From: DATBGO01 sp050011895
GTDB lineage: Bacteria; Actinomycetota; Actinomycetes; Streptosporangiales; Streptosporangiaceae
Length of the DNA stretch: 64,000 nt
Direction of reading: 5' to 3'
Assembly (NCBI GenBank): GCA_050011895.1
Contig: JBEKIF010000006.1
Span: 62,001-126,000 of the forward strand
Numbering within the stretch: the stretch's first letter is position 1; the number at the start of each line of letters is the position of its first letter. Shown one piece after another: positions 34,301 to 49,300 of the stretch. The notes beneath the pieces were generated by a model, which ran no database searches, was not told where the DNA came from, and worked only from the letters and a program-made list of their open reading frames with translations. The position numbers and the translations under genes are program-made.

Positions 34301-37300
34301 GCATCCGGACCAGTGCAGCGACCGGTGCGCGGGACCCGCGGGACCGCAGATGATCGCCGTAAAGGTCAAAGAGCGCTGATCTCGCATCCACCTCTCCAGT
34401 CTGGCCGGAGCCCGGCAACGCCGTAAGGGAACGCTGATCGTTAGCACCGCAGGCCGGAACTCTGGATAATAGAGGTACTGATCGACATGGTTGTGGCTGG
34501 CTGGTCCCGCCAGGCACCGAGCCCCGGTGCCGTGGGCCTTAACGAGGTCACGTTCGGCCCTCAGGCAGGAAGGGGATGCAGGATGGCGGCGATGAAGCCG
34601 CGGACAGGTGACGGTCCGCTCGAGGTCACCAAGGAGGGTCGCGGCATCGTCATGCGCGTCCCGCTTGAGGGCGGTGGGCGGCTGGTAGTCGAGCTGTCGC
34701 CGGATGAAGCGGCGGCCCTCGGCGAAGCGCTCAAGTCGGTCGGTGGCTGACGCCACCGGCCCGGCGCGGCGCCAGTCCGCGGGCCCGCACCGCGAGCCGC
34801 ACGGGCTCCACGCGAGGACTAGCTCCGCGAAGGGGGAATGCGCTGGCTAATCGGGGCGTTTGACGGCGGCGAGCAGCCCGTCCCCCACCGGCAGGAGCAG
34901 TGGTACCAGGCGCTCGTCGACCTTGACTTGCTCACAGAGTTCCCTGACGGCTGCCGCGTCCGGGTCGCTGTAGTCGGGGTCGGCGATCCGGTCGGCCTGC
35001 AGTGCATTGTCAAAGGTCACGATGCCGCCGGGCCGCAGCAGCCGTAGCGCGGCCGCCAGGTAGTCCGGGTACTCCTGCTGATCGGCATCGCAGAAGACCA
35101 GGTCATAAGCGCCGTCTGCAAGCCGGGGGAGCACCTCGAGCGCCCTGCCGCTGATCAGCCGGTATCGGCCGCCCGGAAAGCCCGCCGCCACGAATGCGGC
35201 CCGCGCCAGCCGCTGATGCTCCGGCTCGATGTCCACGCTCGTCAGTACGGATCCGGTTCGCATCCCCCTGAGCAGCCAGATCCCCGACGTCCCGCAGCCC
35301 GTGCCGATCTCGACGACCGCCCGGGCGCCGATGGCCGAGGCGACAAAGCGCAGCACTGCGCCGGTGACCGGCCCGACCGGGCTGGCGCCGCCCACCTCGG
35401 CGGCGTTGCTGCGAGCCGACAGCAGCGGTTCATCCTCGGGAAGGAATCCGTCCACGTAGGCCAGGGTGGCCGCGGCGCTGGTAATGGCTACCTCCTGCTC
35501 CACTGATGGCTGTTTGTGCGGCAGCCTAGCGGCCCGCGCGACCAAACGGGAACCAGCGCGGCTGTGCCGGCCGTTGAAGTTATGCACGTCGCAGGCGTGG
35601 GCGTCGCAAGCGGTGGCGGGCGGACCTTCAGGTCTCCGGGAGCCGGGGCTGTGACCCGGATCGGGCAAACTCGTGGAAGCACGCGCACAATGGTGGTGTT
35701 AAAGGCTGCGGGAGCTGCGGAAGGGGGAAGGCGTGGAGAAGACAACGCCGCTGCAGCAGGCCGCTGAGTGGACGCCGCCCAGCTGGGATGAGGTGGTACG
35801 CGATCATTCCGCCCGTGTCTACCGGCTTGCGTACAGGCTGACGGGTAACTCCCACGACGCGGAGGACCTCACCCAGGAGGTATTCGTCCGCGTCTTCAGG
35901 TCGCTGCCCAGCTATACGCCAGGCACTTTCGAGGGATGGCTGCACCGCATCACGACCAACCTATTCCTCGACATGGCGCGCCGACGGCAGCGGATCAGGT
36001 TCGAAGGCCTGGGCGACGAGACCGCCGCGCGACTGAGCAGTGCGGGTCCCACGCCCGCGCAGGCATTCGACGACCGGCACCTTGACGACGACATCCAGGC
36101 GGCGCTGAAGGCGCTCGCGCCCGAATACCGAGCGGCCGTCATTCTCTGCGACATCGAGGGGCTCTCCTATGAGGAGATAGCTGACGCGCTCGGGATCAAG
36201 CTCGGCACGGTCCGCAGCCGGATCCACCGAGGGCGGGCCCAGCTGCGCACCGCTCTGGAGCATCGCCGCCCGCGGCACGCGAGCGTGCGGAGCGTGCCGC
36301 TGCCGCGGGCGCACCCGGCTGCCCCGCTAGTGCCGGGAGGGCAGCCGTGAGCCACCTTGGGCAGCGCCTCTCCGCGCTGATTGACGGAGAACTCGACGGG
36401 GCCGAGCGCGACCGGGTGCTTGTCCATCTGGCGAGGTGCGAGCAGTGCCGTGATGAGGCCGCTGCGCTTCGGACGCTGAAGAGGCGGATGAGCGCCCTGG
36501 GCGAGGCAGCCGCTGACTCGGCGTTCACCCGTCGGCTCGTCGGGCTGGCGCACTCCGGCAGCCCGTTCGCGCCCGGTTCTGGCCGGCCTGCCGGAGGCGC
36601 GGCCACCGCAGCACGGCTGGCGGGACGCGGCGGCCGCGAGATCAAGCCGGCCTGGTATGTCGCGCTCGGCTGCAGCGCCATTTTCCTCACCAGTGTCGGG
36701 ACCGCCGCCTTCATGGCCGGGGGCCCGGCGCAGCCCGGGCCTAAGGTGACACCGAATGTTGGCGTGTTCATGGCGCAATATGACGTCACCACGGGCCTTG
36801 TCCCGGTCATAAAGCCTCATCGCGCGCAGCGCGCTGAGGGGAACGCCACCTTGCCCGCGCCGTGACCCCCAGACTGACGTACCCGTGGCGGATCGCCAGC
36901 ATGGCCATCGTGCTCGGCCTGCTGGGGTCGGCGATCGTCACGCTTGCGCTGATCGACTCGGCCGCCCGCCCGGCTGACGCCCGGCGCGGTAGCCCGGGCG
37001 GCGGGAAGCCGGCTGCCGTCCCGGCTGTAGTCCCGGCAGCTGGTGCCGCCCGCGAAGCTGGCGTGGGCCAGGCGGCGCCCGGTGTCGGCCAGACGGCCGA
37101 TGTTGGCCAGACGCCCCAGGTCCGCGCTGGCCAGCGACTGCTGCGGCTGGCCGCAGCAGCATGTCGGGACATCTCCTACCAGGGCGTGCAGATAGTGGCG
37201 TGGTGGGGGGATGGCGGCGCGAGCACGTCCGTGGTCGACGTCTGGCACCTGCCGGGCCACGGGACGCTGGCGAAGGCTGCCGACACCGAGCCGGGACCGT

Positions 37301-40300
37301 TCGGCGCGCTGCAGGCCGGGCTGTCGGGGGAGCAGGATCCGGACGGGGTCCTGGGCATATCCGAGCAGCTGCTCGTCCTCATCCAGGCCAACTATGAGGT
37401 CGTCTATGCGGGCGCGGGGACGGCCGACAGCCGCCCGGCCCAGATTGTCGAGGTACGCCGTCCCGGCGGCGGGCTGGCTGCCCGATTCTGGCTGGATACC
37501 GCCACCAAGCTGCCGCTGCGGAGGGAGACTTTCGACACCAGCGCGCACGTGATCAGCGAGGACGCCTTCATAACCCTGACGGTGGGCAGCCACAGCCTGG
37601 CTGACATGCCAGCGGCGACCGTACGTCCCTGGACTGGTCGGCTTGACAAGTCAGCGCTTGCGGCGCTGCGGGCCAGCGGCTGGCCACTACCCGGCCGGCT
37701 GCCGGGCAACCTGCTGATGTTCGCCTCTGACGAGACATCCACCCCCTCGGGCGAGGTGGTGGACCTGTCATATTCCGATGGATTGTCGGTCATATCGCTG
37801 TTCGTGCAGCGGGGAATCCTGCCGCGGGCGATGGCTGGCTGGCGGCAGATCATGCTGAACGGGCGGACGGTCTACTCAGCCGACCCCGACGACCGGAGCC
37901 TGGCCTGGTCCGCCCGCGGTTTCGTGTTCACCGTGATCGCCGAGGCTCCGTCGGCCACGGTCGCAGAGGTCGTGACCGCCCTGCCGCAGGACGAGAGGCC
38001 CGGGTTCTGGCTGCGCCTGGGGCGCGGTTTCCGCCGACTTGTTTCGTGGGCCAACCCGTTCGGCTGATTATGCCTATCCCGCCCTTTCTAGGGGAGGTAT
38101 GCAACGAACGGCGGCCACGGGTGGTTCCTCGCGTGCGGCCGCGTCGGGGAGGCAGATGATGTCCGAGAGGTTCGCGCCTGCGGGCGCGGACGGTCCGCGT
38201 TACCCGGGCGAATCGCCGGATCCACGTCATCCGCCCGCGCCCGCGTACCGGGCCGAGCCAGCGAACCCGCCCGCGCCCGCGCACCAGGCCGAGCCAGCGA
38301 ACCCTGCCGAGCCAGCGAACCCTGCCGAGCCAGCGAACCCTGCCAAGCCAGCGAACCCTGCCAAGCCCGTGAACCCGCCTGAGCCCGTGACCTTGGCCGA
38401 GCCCGCAAACCCGCCCGAGCCCGCATGTCCCGCGAACCCGGCCGGGCATGCCATTCCGCCATATCCGGCTGATCAGGTGCAGCAGGTGCAGCAGGGTCAG
38501 GACTGGCAGCAGGGTCAGGACTGGCAGCAGGGCCAGGGGTGGCAGCAGAGCCAGGGGTGGCAGCAGAGCCAGGGGCGGCAGCAGAGCCAGGAATGGCCGC
38601 TGGGGGAAGATGGGCCGCTGGGGGAGGATCGGCCGCCTGCGGACGGACCGGCGGGACAGCGCAGGCAGGTCCGTCGGGTGGCCGGATGGCGGCTCGTCAC
38701 GCTCGTGGTGGCCACTGCGGTCACCGCGGCGCTGGCCGGCGGCCTGATTGGCGGATATATCGAGTCCAGGGCTGCGTCAGCTGGAATAGACCCCGGCTTC
38801 AGCCTGGGGGCGGTGCCGCCCGCGCTGACCGATCGTCCGCCGGACTCCATCGCCGGAATCGCGGCCAGGGTGCTGCCGAGCGTGGTGATGATCAAGGTCA
38901 ACGGCGCGCAGGGCACCGGCTCTGGATTCGTTATCAACGGCGGCTACATCGTCACCGACAACCATGTGATCACCCTGGACGGCCAGGTGCGCCACGCCGC
39001 CCTGCAAATTGTCCTCAACAGTGGCAAGACGGTCCAGGCCAAGGTCATCGGGACGGATCCATATTCCGACATTGCGGTCATCAAGCCGACGGTGGTAGTC
39101 AAGCTGCCCGCGCTCCCGCTGGGCAACTCGGGCAGCGTCCGGGTCGGCGATCCGGTCCTTGCCTTCGGCTCGCCGCTTGGCCTGGCAGGCACCGTCACCA
39201 GCGGCATCGTCAGCGCTGTGGGCAGGCCAGTACAGCCAACCGGCGGCGCAGGCGTCAGCAACGCGCCGCAGGTGTTCTTCGACGCCATCCAGACCGATGC
39301 CCCGATCAACCCCGGCAACTCGGGCGGCCCACTGGTGAATGGCCAGGCGCAAGTCATCGGGGTTGACGCAGCGATCGACACGCTGGGCAGCGATCCGATC
39401 ACCGGCGGCCAGGGGGGCAGCATCGGCCTCGGATTCGCTATCCCGATCAATCAGGCACGGCTGATCGCGACGCAGCTCGTCAGGACCGGGCGAGCCGCGC
39501 ATGCCGTCATCGGCGCGCTGATCAATTCTGGCTACGGCGGGGTCGGCGCGCAGATCATGCAGCGGAGCGCGAGTGGTTCCGCGCCGGTCAGCCCGGGCGG
39601 CCCGGCCGCCAGGGCCGGGCTGAGGCCAGGCGACGTGATCATCGGGTTCGCCGGGCAGCGGATTGACAGCGCCACCGGACTGCTCGATGCCATCCGTTCC
39701 GTGCAGCCAGGTGCGCGGGTCACGGTCAGCTTCACTAGGAACGGGATACCGCACATGGTCACGCTGACGCTCGGATCCGCCGAATCATAGCCGCTGCGGG
39801 CGTTCGTGGCTGCTGGCCGGACGGTCTACATTGGAACAGTAGATCCTGCCGTGTCCCGACCGAGTGCTGGAGCGCCGCGTGCTCGACCTGTCACTCCCGA
39901 AGATCCTGGTCCTCGCTGTCCTCGCGCTGGTGATATTCGGTCCTGACCAGCTCCCGAAGATCGCGGCCCAGGCCGGGCGGGCGTTGCGCGATTTGCGCAG
40001 GATCGCCGAGAATGCCAAGACTGACCTGCAGGACGGACTCGGCCCTGAGTTCCGTGACTTCGACATTAACGACCTGCATCCGCGGAACTTCGTGCGGAAG
40101 CATCTCTTGGACGATCTTGACGGGACCGGGGAGGCGGGCGCCATGGCGGCAGGCGGCGCGGCGGCAGGCGGCGCGGCGGCGGGCTGGACGCTGGCGCCCG
40201 GCGAGAGCCCGCCCTACGACACCGAGGCCACCTGAAACTCCGCAGGCCACCTGGAGCCTGAGATCAGCCAAGACGCTGAGGCCACGTGAAACTCTGATGG

Positions 40301-43300
40301 TCACCTGAAGCCTGAGATCAGGTCACCTGAGACGCTGAGGCCACCCGACGAGCAGGTCAGGCAGGAGTCAGGCCGAGCGGCCGGCCGGCCAGGCTACGGG
40401 ACCGGCTGGTCAGCATGTCGGCGATCTTCCTAAGCTGCAGCGCCGCCGGAGCGTCTGGATGGGCCAGCACCAGCGGGATGCCGCTGTCCCCGGACTCGCG
40501 GAGCCGCACATCGATAGGCACCTCGCCGAGCACCGGCACCAACGCGCCGGTCACCCGGGTCAGCGCCTCCGCTACCGCAGCGCCGCCACCGGAGCCGAAC
40601 ACCTCCACCCGCTCGCCGCAGTGCGGGCAGGGGAGGTACGCCATGTTCTCGATCACCCCGACCACGCGCTGGTGCAACTGGGCCGCGAGTGACCCGGCCC
40701 GCTCGGCCACCTCAGCGGAGGCCAGCTGCGGGGTGGTCACGACGATGAGCTCGGAGCCTGGCACCAGATGGGCCGCGGAGATCGCCACGTCACCGGTGCC
40801 CGGGGGGAGGTCAAGCAGCAGGACGTCCAGGTCACCCCAGTAGACGTCGGCGAGGAACTGCTGCAGCAGCCGGTGCAGGATCGGCCCGCGTAGCGGCAGC
40901 GGCTCGTTTCCCTTCTTCAGCATCCCGCTGGAGATGGCCTTCACGCCGTGCGCGGACGGGGGCATGATCATCTGCTCGACCTGGGTCGGCCGCCCGGTGA
41001 CGCCAAGCATCCTGGGAATGGAGTGCCCGTAGATGTCGGCGTCCAGCAGGCCGACCTTCTGCCCGGCGGCGGCCAGCGCCACGGCCAGGTTGACCGTGAC
41101 CGATGACTTGCCGACCCCGCCCTTGCCGCTCGCCACCGCGTAGACCTTCGTCAGCGAGGCCGGGTTGGCGAACGGGATCTCGCGCTCCGGCTTGCCGCCG
41201 CGGAGCTTGCTCTGCAGGCCACGGCGTTGTTCCTCGCTCATCACGTCGAGCTCGACGGCCACCGCGGTAACCCCGTCCAGCGCGCTGACCGCGGCGGTGA
41301 CCTCGCGGGTGATCGTGTCGCGCAGCGGGCAGCCCGAGACCGTCAGCCAGACGTCGACGCGTACCCTGCCGTCCGCCGCGACATCGATGTTCTTGACCAT
41401 CCCCAGCTCGGTAATGGGGCGGTGGATCTCTGGATCATTGACGCGGGACAGCGCCTGGGTCACCTGGTCGATGGTGGGGGGCGCGGACACTGCGGGAGGC
41501 GAGGTCATGGCTCCATGCTACGAAGGCGGCGATTCCCCGTCGAACCCGTGGCCGGGTGCCGGACCGCCGCCGCTGGCTCGCGCCCGCACCAGGGCTGCCT
41601 GGATCCGGCTGCACCAGGATGCATATGCTCTGGGCGATGACGCGTGACAGTCGGCCCAGGCGCTCGGTTCTCGCCGTACCTGGCAGCAGCCAGCGGTTCC
41701 TGGCGAAGGCCCAGGGCCTGCCCGCCGACGAGATCTTCCTTGACCTGGAGGATGCGGTCGCCCCGGACGCCAGGCCGGCTGCGCGGCGCGGCGTGATCGC
41801 CGCGCTGGTCACCGGCGACTGGGGTGCCAAGATCCGGGCGGTACGGGTGAACGGGGCCGCGACCCAGTGGGCTTACCGAGACGTGATCGACGTCGTGGAG
41901 CAGGCCGGGCGGCAGCTAGACGTCATCGTGCTGCCGAAAGTGTCGAGCGCTGCCCAGGTCAGCTGGCTTGACCTGCTGCTCGGCCAGGTCGAGCAGCAGG
42001 CAGGCCTGCCGGCCGGCCGGATCGGGATCGAGGCCCAGATCGAGGACGCGCGCGGCCTGGCCGAGGTGAACGCCATCGCGGGCGCGTCGCCGAGGCTTGA
42101 GGCGCTGGTCTTCGGCCCGGCTGACTTCATGGCCAGCGTCGGCATGCGGTCACTTCGGATCGGCGCCCAGCCGGCCGGCTACGCGGGCGACGCGTTCGGG
42201 TACCCGAAGATGCGGATGCTGGTCGCCGCTCGCAGTTACGGTCTGCAGGCGATCGACGGGCCGCACGCGGCCATCAGCGACATCGAGGGCCTGCGCCGGT
42301 CAGCGGGCGCCGCCGCGGCGCTCGGCTACGACGGGAAATGGGTGCTGCACCCGGGCCAGATCGAGGTCGTGAACGAGGCTTTCGCGCCAGACCAGGCCGA
42401 CTATGACCACGCTGAGCTGATCATCGAGGCCTACGAGTACTACACGACCGTGGAGAACCGCGGTGCGGCGATGCTGGACGGCGAGATGATCGACGAGGCC
42501 TCGCGCAAGCTGGCGGTGGTGGCGGCGGCCCGGGGCCGGGCCGCTGGCCTGGAAAGGACGGTCAGGTTCCAGCCACCGCCGCGATGAGGGGGCGTGAATA
42601 GGAGCTGCCGTCACCAAGGGTGGTTGTGCTGCCGCCGACCGCCCAGCAGCTGCTCCCGCAGGCAACGGCGCCGAGGTAGCCAAGCTCGGCGCCACCAGCT
42701 GGCACTCGGACCCAGCTGCCCCCCTGCCAGCGCAGCGCGAGCGGCCGCATGCTGCGGGACGCCCCGAGCAGCCAGCAGCCGTGACCGCCCGAACAGGCCA
42801 GGCCAGCTGCGTAGGAGGACGGCAGGCTGGCACCCGCGCCGGCCCAGAAGCGGCCATTCCATTGCTCGGTGACCGCCCCATGGCCAGCAAGAAGGGCCAG
42901 GCAGCTAGTCGCGGCGGCGCAGGCCAGGGCGCTAGGAAGGCGGCTGCCATGCCCGCCGGGCAGCGCCGCCTGGGCCCACTGGCCGAGATCGTAGCTGGCC
43001 GCCGCAGGAGCATTGTCGTGCAGACCCAGAGCGAGGCAATGGCCGGCCGCCGGGCACGCCAACAGCGTCGGCCGCAGGCCGCCGGGCAGCCCGGGAACGA
43101 CTCGCCAGCTGGTCCCGTCCCATTGCTCGAGGACGTCCGACGTCCTGTTCTTGCCGGTCTGCTGCCCTCCGTAAGCCCAGCATAGGCTCGCTGACGCGCA
43201 GCTCACGCCGACCAGCTGGCCGCCGGTCAGCCGGGGTGAGCGGACCAGCTGCCACGCCTCGCCGGTCCAGTGCTCGATAACGGCTGGCCCGTCCGTGCTG

Positions 43301-46300
43301 CTGCCCCCCACCGCCCAGCAATCACGGGTGCCCGGGCAGGCAATTCCGGTCAGTGCCAGGTCCGGCACATGCCCGTCCGGCGCCGTCACTTTGCGCCATA
43401 CACCAGCGGTTTCCTGCTCGATCAGCTGCGACCGGATCTCCGAAAAGGTGTTACCGCCGCGCGCGACGGCAGTCTGGCCGACGGCCCAGCACTCTGCGGC
43501 AGTCGGGCAGGCGATCGCGTTGAGGTAACTGTCTGTGCCCTTGTCGGCGGCGGCATGAGCGCCGAAATGCTTGATCACAAAACCGTCGGTGCCGGCCACC
43601 AGGGCCACGGCGAGGATGACCGTGAGCCCGAGCAGCAGTCGCCGCCCGGTGAGCAGTCTGATCATCCGACGCCGCGACTCATCGAGTAGCTCATCGTCGT
43701 GTTCACTCCCGTTGGCACAGCAGGGTGGGCGAGCCCAGCAACGCTCACCAGGCCGACAGCCTGAATCACAAAGTGTAGCGATCGGACTAACGCCACTATC
43801 CAGCCGGCCGTTCCCAGGCACGCAGAAACTCCGCAAGGCCCGCAGTCAGCCGCAGGGCAGCCATTTCCGCCGTGTCCACCCAGCGGGCATCGGCGGCATC
43901 GTCGCCGGCGGCGAGGTCACCGCCGGTGACAACCGCGCGGTAGTCCCTTACCTCGATCGTGGCGCCCCCGGTGCCCGGCAGCCTCGCGGTGCCCAGCAGG
44001 CCGCCACACGACACGGTCAGCCCGGTCTCCTCCGCGATCTCCCTGATGACGGCCTGCTGGTCGGTCTCACCCGGCTCGACCCGGCCGCCAGGCAGCGACC
44101 ACAGCCCGGCACCTGGCTCGTGACCTCGCTTGATCAGGAGCAGCCGCCCGGACGCGTCCCTGATGACCGCGCCCACGCACTGGATCAGCTGAGTGGTCAC
44201 GCTTCAGTATCCCGCACGGTCGCATGGTGCGAAATTGCTCGTTTAGTACCGCCCGTGGCGGAGCACGGTAGCAGACGTGAGGCAATCAGCGGACTACTGT
44301 CAGTAATCATGACAGCCGCGTTCACCGGTGAAGGGCTAGCTGAGCTGCTGCGCAGCGCGGCGGTGCCGGTCTGGCTGCCGTGGCCGCTGCCGACGGGCTG
44401 GCTGGTCAGTGGCTTCGCTGGCGCTGGCGATGAGCGCAGCGGGGCGCGGGGCAGCGCGGTTGCCCTGTCCGGGCCGAACCCGTTCGGCGGCAGCGGCGAG
44501 ATGCTGATCATCTCGGAGGAACTCGGGCTCGGCCTGGGTGCCGGATTCGCTGGCCTGCCCGGCCCGGATCCAGGCAGCGACTTCGCGGTCAGCAAGCCGC
44601 ACGCGTTTGTGCAGGTCAGCAAGCACGAATTCCCGCTGTGGCACGTGGAGGCGCCGCGCCGGGCCGCCTTCGCAGGCGAGGTGCACGGCCACTGGCTGTG
44701 GCTCGTCCTGTGGCCCGACACGGCCGGCCTGCTGCTCGCCGAGCCGCTGGCCCTCAGGGATCTGCGCGACGGGGGCCAGGACCTTAACTTGCCCTACGGC
44801 GCGCGGTCCCCGCTGTTGCCCGGCTAGGGTCAGCCGGTGTGCGTGCCGACTTGCACAGCCACAGCACGGCCTCAGATGGCACCTGCCCGCCCGCTGAGGT
44901 GATGAGGCGGGCCCGCGAGGCCGGGCTCGACGTGATCGCCCTGACGGACCATGACACCGTCGCGGGACATGACCAGGCGCGTGCCGCGCTGCCGCCCGGC
45001 CTGACCCTGGTGCCGGGAATGGAGCTCTCCTGCCGCCTGGACGGCCACAGTCTGCACCTCCTTGGCTACCTGTTCGACCCGGCCGAGCCCGAGCTGGCCG
45101 CCGAGTGCGCGGCGATCCGCAGCAGCCGGATCGACCGCGCCCGCGCGATGGTGGCGCGCCTGAGCGACCTCGGGGCGCCGGTCAGCTGGGAGCAGGTCAC
45201 CAGGATCGCCGGGGACGGCGTGGTCGGCAGGCCGCATATCGCCAGGGCGCTGGCCGAGTCCGGGGCAGTGGCCAGCGCCGCAGCGGCCTTCAGCCCGGAG
45301 TGGATAGGCTCAGGCGGCCGCGCCCACGTGCCGCGTTACGCGCTGGATCCGGTCCGCGCGATCGCGCTGGTCCGGGGTGCGGGCGGGGTGACGGTGCTGG
45401 CTCATCCCAGGGCGGCAGCGCGCGGCTGGGTGGTCGGTGACGAGGCGATCGCCCGGCTCGCCCGTGCCGGGCTGGCCGGGATCGAAGTCGATCATCCAGA
45501 TCATGACCATGAGAAACGGGATCACTTGCGAGCTCTCGCCGCTGACCTCGCACTCGTCGCGTCCGGCGGAAGCGACGATCACGGGGAGCTCACGGGTTAC
45601 CGGATCGGCTGCGATACGATCTTGCCCGAGAACTACCATCGGCTGATCGCGCAGGCTACGGGCACCGCACCAATGAGCGGGCGATGAACCCGTTCTTCAA
45701 CGTGAAGTATTTCTGGGAGGTCTTCGTCACCCTGCTGGTGATCACCGACCCGCCAGGCATCGTGCCGGTCTTCGTCGGCATGACGGTGGGCCGCCCGGCG
45801 GCGGAGCGGCACCGGCTGGCCTGGCAGGCTGCCCTGGTCGCCCTCGGCGTGATCGTGGCGTTCGCCCTGTTCGGCAGGTCCGTCCTGGCGTACCTGGGTG
45901 TCGAGCTGGCCGCGCTCCAGGCGGCCGGCGGCCTGCTGCTGCTGCTCGTGGCCCTGCAGTTGCTCACCGGGGAGGCCGCCGACCCGGTCGAGCTTGAGCG
46001 GAACAAGGCCAACGTCGCGTTCGTGCCGCTCGGCACCCCACTGCTTGCGGGCCCTGGCGCGATCGTGGCCACGATGCTGTTCGTGCAGCGGACCAGCGGC
46101 AGCGGGGATATCGTCGCGTTCGCGGTGGCGATTGGCGCGGTCATCGTTCTGCTGTGGCTGGCGATGCGGTTTTCCGGCGCCATTCACCGGGTGCTGCGCG
46201 ACAGCGGGGTCGAGCTGCTTACCCGGATCGCCGGTCTGCTCTTGTCGGCCATCGCGGTGCAGCTGATCATTGGCGCGGTCCGGACGCTGGTCAGGCAAGG

Positions 46301-49300
46301 TGCTGGTTAGGCAGGGCAGGCGAGGGCCTGGTCAGGCAGGGCAGGCAAGGCCCTGGTCAGGCGAGAGCGCTCCTCAGGCAAGGAGGCAGGTCGGCATGGA
46401 AGCGCGAATAGAGCAGGTGGCCGAGGCCGTCAATACCTGGATAATCGGCGATGATGATGAGGTGATCATCATCGACCCGGGCGGTGACGCTCAGCCGGTA
46501 CGCGACAAGGTAGGGGACCGGGCCGTGCTCGCCGTCATCTGCACGCACGGCCATGCTGCCCACACGGCGGCAGCGTTCGAGGTGGCCGCCGATGACGAGG
46601 CGCCGGTCGCGCTGCATCCCGCGGACCGGGTGTCCTGGCGCGAGGTTCATTCCGATGATCCTGAGATCGAGATGGAGGATGGCGGCATCTTCGAGGTGGC
46701 CGACGTGGCGGTTGAGGTGATGCATGCCCCCGGCCACAGCCCGGGCTCGGTCTGCCTCTACTGCGAGGATCTCGGAGTAGTCTTCACCGGCGACGTGCTC
46801 ACCGCCAGCGGCCCGGTTCCGCACGAGGATGCCTTCCCGGATTTCAGCCGCCAGCTGAGCTCCATCGGTGCGGCCGTGCTGACGCTTCCTAGTGAGACCA
46901 GGGTGCTGCCTGGGCACGGCGACGAGCTCACCGTCGCGGCGGCGGAAAAGCGATTCGACTCCTGGGTCTCCGCGGGGCCCGACGCGTTCCGCGGAAACAG
47001 CGCCAGCTAGGGCGAGCCCGATGCCATGTAGAAGAGCGTGATCAGCTCACCGGCCTTGCTCTGGCCAGCGGCTGGTGGGCGGGCTGCGAGGGTTACGAAC
47101 TGTAGCCGGACGTTGGCGGTGGCTGCTGCTTCCGGCTACGGCGTGTTGCTCATCCCGTTCCCAGACAGTGGAGGGTGGCGGCAAGGCAGAGAGCGGGCAT
47201 CCGGGGCGCTCAGGGGAAGTAGTGGCCCTCCTTGAGGTCGGCGATCAGCCCCGGTCGGGTCGGCTCCCATCCGAGCAGGTCGCGGGTGATCTGCGCCGAG
47301 GCGGGGCCGTCGAATCCCCAGAAGCCGCCGAGGAAGCCGACGTATTCTCCGGCCTGCCCGGGGGTGACGGTGACCGCGGGAATGCCGAGAAGCGCGGCGA
47401 TGATCTCGGCGACCTCGCGGATCGGCACGCCCTGGTCGCCGACCGCGTGCAGCACCGACCCGGCCGGCGCGGACTCGAGCGCGAGGACGAACAGGCGCGC
47501 GGCGTCGTCGCGGTGGACCGACGGCCAGCGGTTGGCGCCATCGCCGACGTAGGCCGCGGCGCCTTTGTCACGCGCGAAGCCGATCGCGGTCGGGATGAAG
47601 CCGTTGTCGCCGTTGCCGTGCGTGGCCGGCGGCAGCCGCACGATCGAGGAGCGGACCCCGCGGCCGGCGAGCGCGAGAGTGTAATGGGCGTTGGCCATCC
47701 GCCCCTGGGCGCCGGTGATCGGGACCTCGCAATCCCCGGCGTCCGCAGCCAGCCCGTCGCGCTCGGTGGCGACGGCCCCGGGCGGGAGCCCGAGCACGCC
47801 GAGGATGCCGGAGGCGATGACGAACGGCTTCCCGGTGCCGGCCAGGGCCTCGCCGAAGGTCTCGATCGCCGCGCGGTCGGCGGCGGTGGCACCGGCGAAG
47901 TCGCCGGCGAAGGCGATGTCGTGCTTGAACGCGAGGTGGACGACGCCGTCGGAGGCGGCGGCCGCATCGCGCAGGGTGCAGAGGTCGTCCAGCGACCCCA
48001 GGCGGACCCCGGCCCCCGCGGCCCGCAGGGCCTTGGCTGAGGCGTCGGATCGGGCGAGCCCGGTGACCTCGTGGCCGGCGGCGGTCAGCTCGGGGACAAG
48101 CCCGCGGCCGACCCAGCCCGACGCTCCGGTAACGAAAACGCGCATGAGGAACCTCCAGGACGTGGGCGCCCGCCGGGCGGATCCGCGGCGGGCGGCCCTT
48201 GAGGTCAGCAGTTTATTCTTTGTACATCCGTACTAGAAATATTCTTGGTACAGTCGTACCTGAAATGTCAGGCCAAGTCAAGCCGAGACTGGCACCTGGA
48301 GGCAGCGATGGCGGGGCGGCCCGTCGATCATCAGCGGCGGGCCGAGCTACTCGACGCGGTGGTCGACTACACGGTCGAGCACGGGTTCTCCGAGGTGTCG
48401 TGGCGGCCCGTCGCCGCCGCCCTCGGAGTCTCGCCCACGACGCTGGTGCATCGCTTCGGCACCAAGGAGCAGATGCTCGAGGCCATCCTCGGGCGGCTGC
48501 GGGAGCGCATCTTCGCGGCCACCAGCGACCGGGCCGGCGAGCAGCCCGACCTGGCGACGGCGGCGCGTGTGGCCTGGACGCGGACCTCAGAACCGCAGCA
48601 GTGGCCGGAGTTCAGGCTGTTCTTCGCGGTCTACGGACGCGCTCTGCAGGCGCCGCAGCAGTTCGCTGGTTTCCTGGAACGGGTCGTCGCCGGCTGGATG
48701 AGCGCCCTGGTTGACGCGCAAGGACCTGACGCCGACCCGGCGACCGCGACGCGCACGGCCACACTGGTGATCGCGACGATCCGCGGGCTGCTGCTCGACC
48801 TGCTCGCCACCGGTGACCGAGACCGGGTCCAGGACGCGGCCGAGAGCTTCCTCGCCAGCCTCGAACACCCGGCACGGCCGCCTGAGATGCCGGCCGCGCA
48901 ACGGCGGCCTGTCGACCTCTAGTGCCGGCTTGGTGCTTTGATCACGATCAGTGGCAGCCGCCTGCCATTGGCGGTGGATCGGGTCGGAGACCTCGCTGAA
49001 GGAAGCCAAGTCAGCGATCAGCGCTGTGCGGATCTGCCACTACCAGCAGCAACTCACCCAAGATCCATGAACATGACGATCTACCGCTGGAGTCTTAGGC
49101 GCGCCCGGAGCAACATCGCGTGAACCGACGGGTGCACAAGCGTCTCCGGCCGGCCGACCATCAACCAATAACTCGGGGGCCACTGCAGCTGCCCGTCGCG
49201 AGCGGATTCCGGGTCACCGGGGCGTATCAATATGGCTGACCCACTGCACATGGCCGAGTTCTGCCGTCAGGCGTGACAGGACCGACAGCGGGTCATTGGG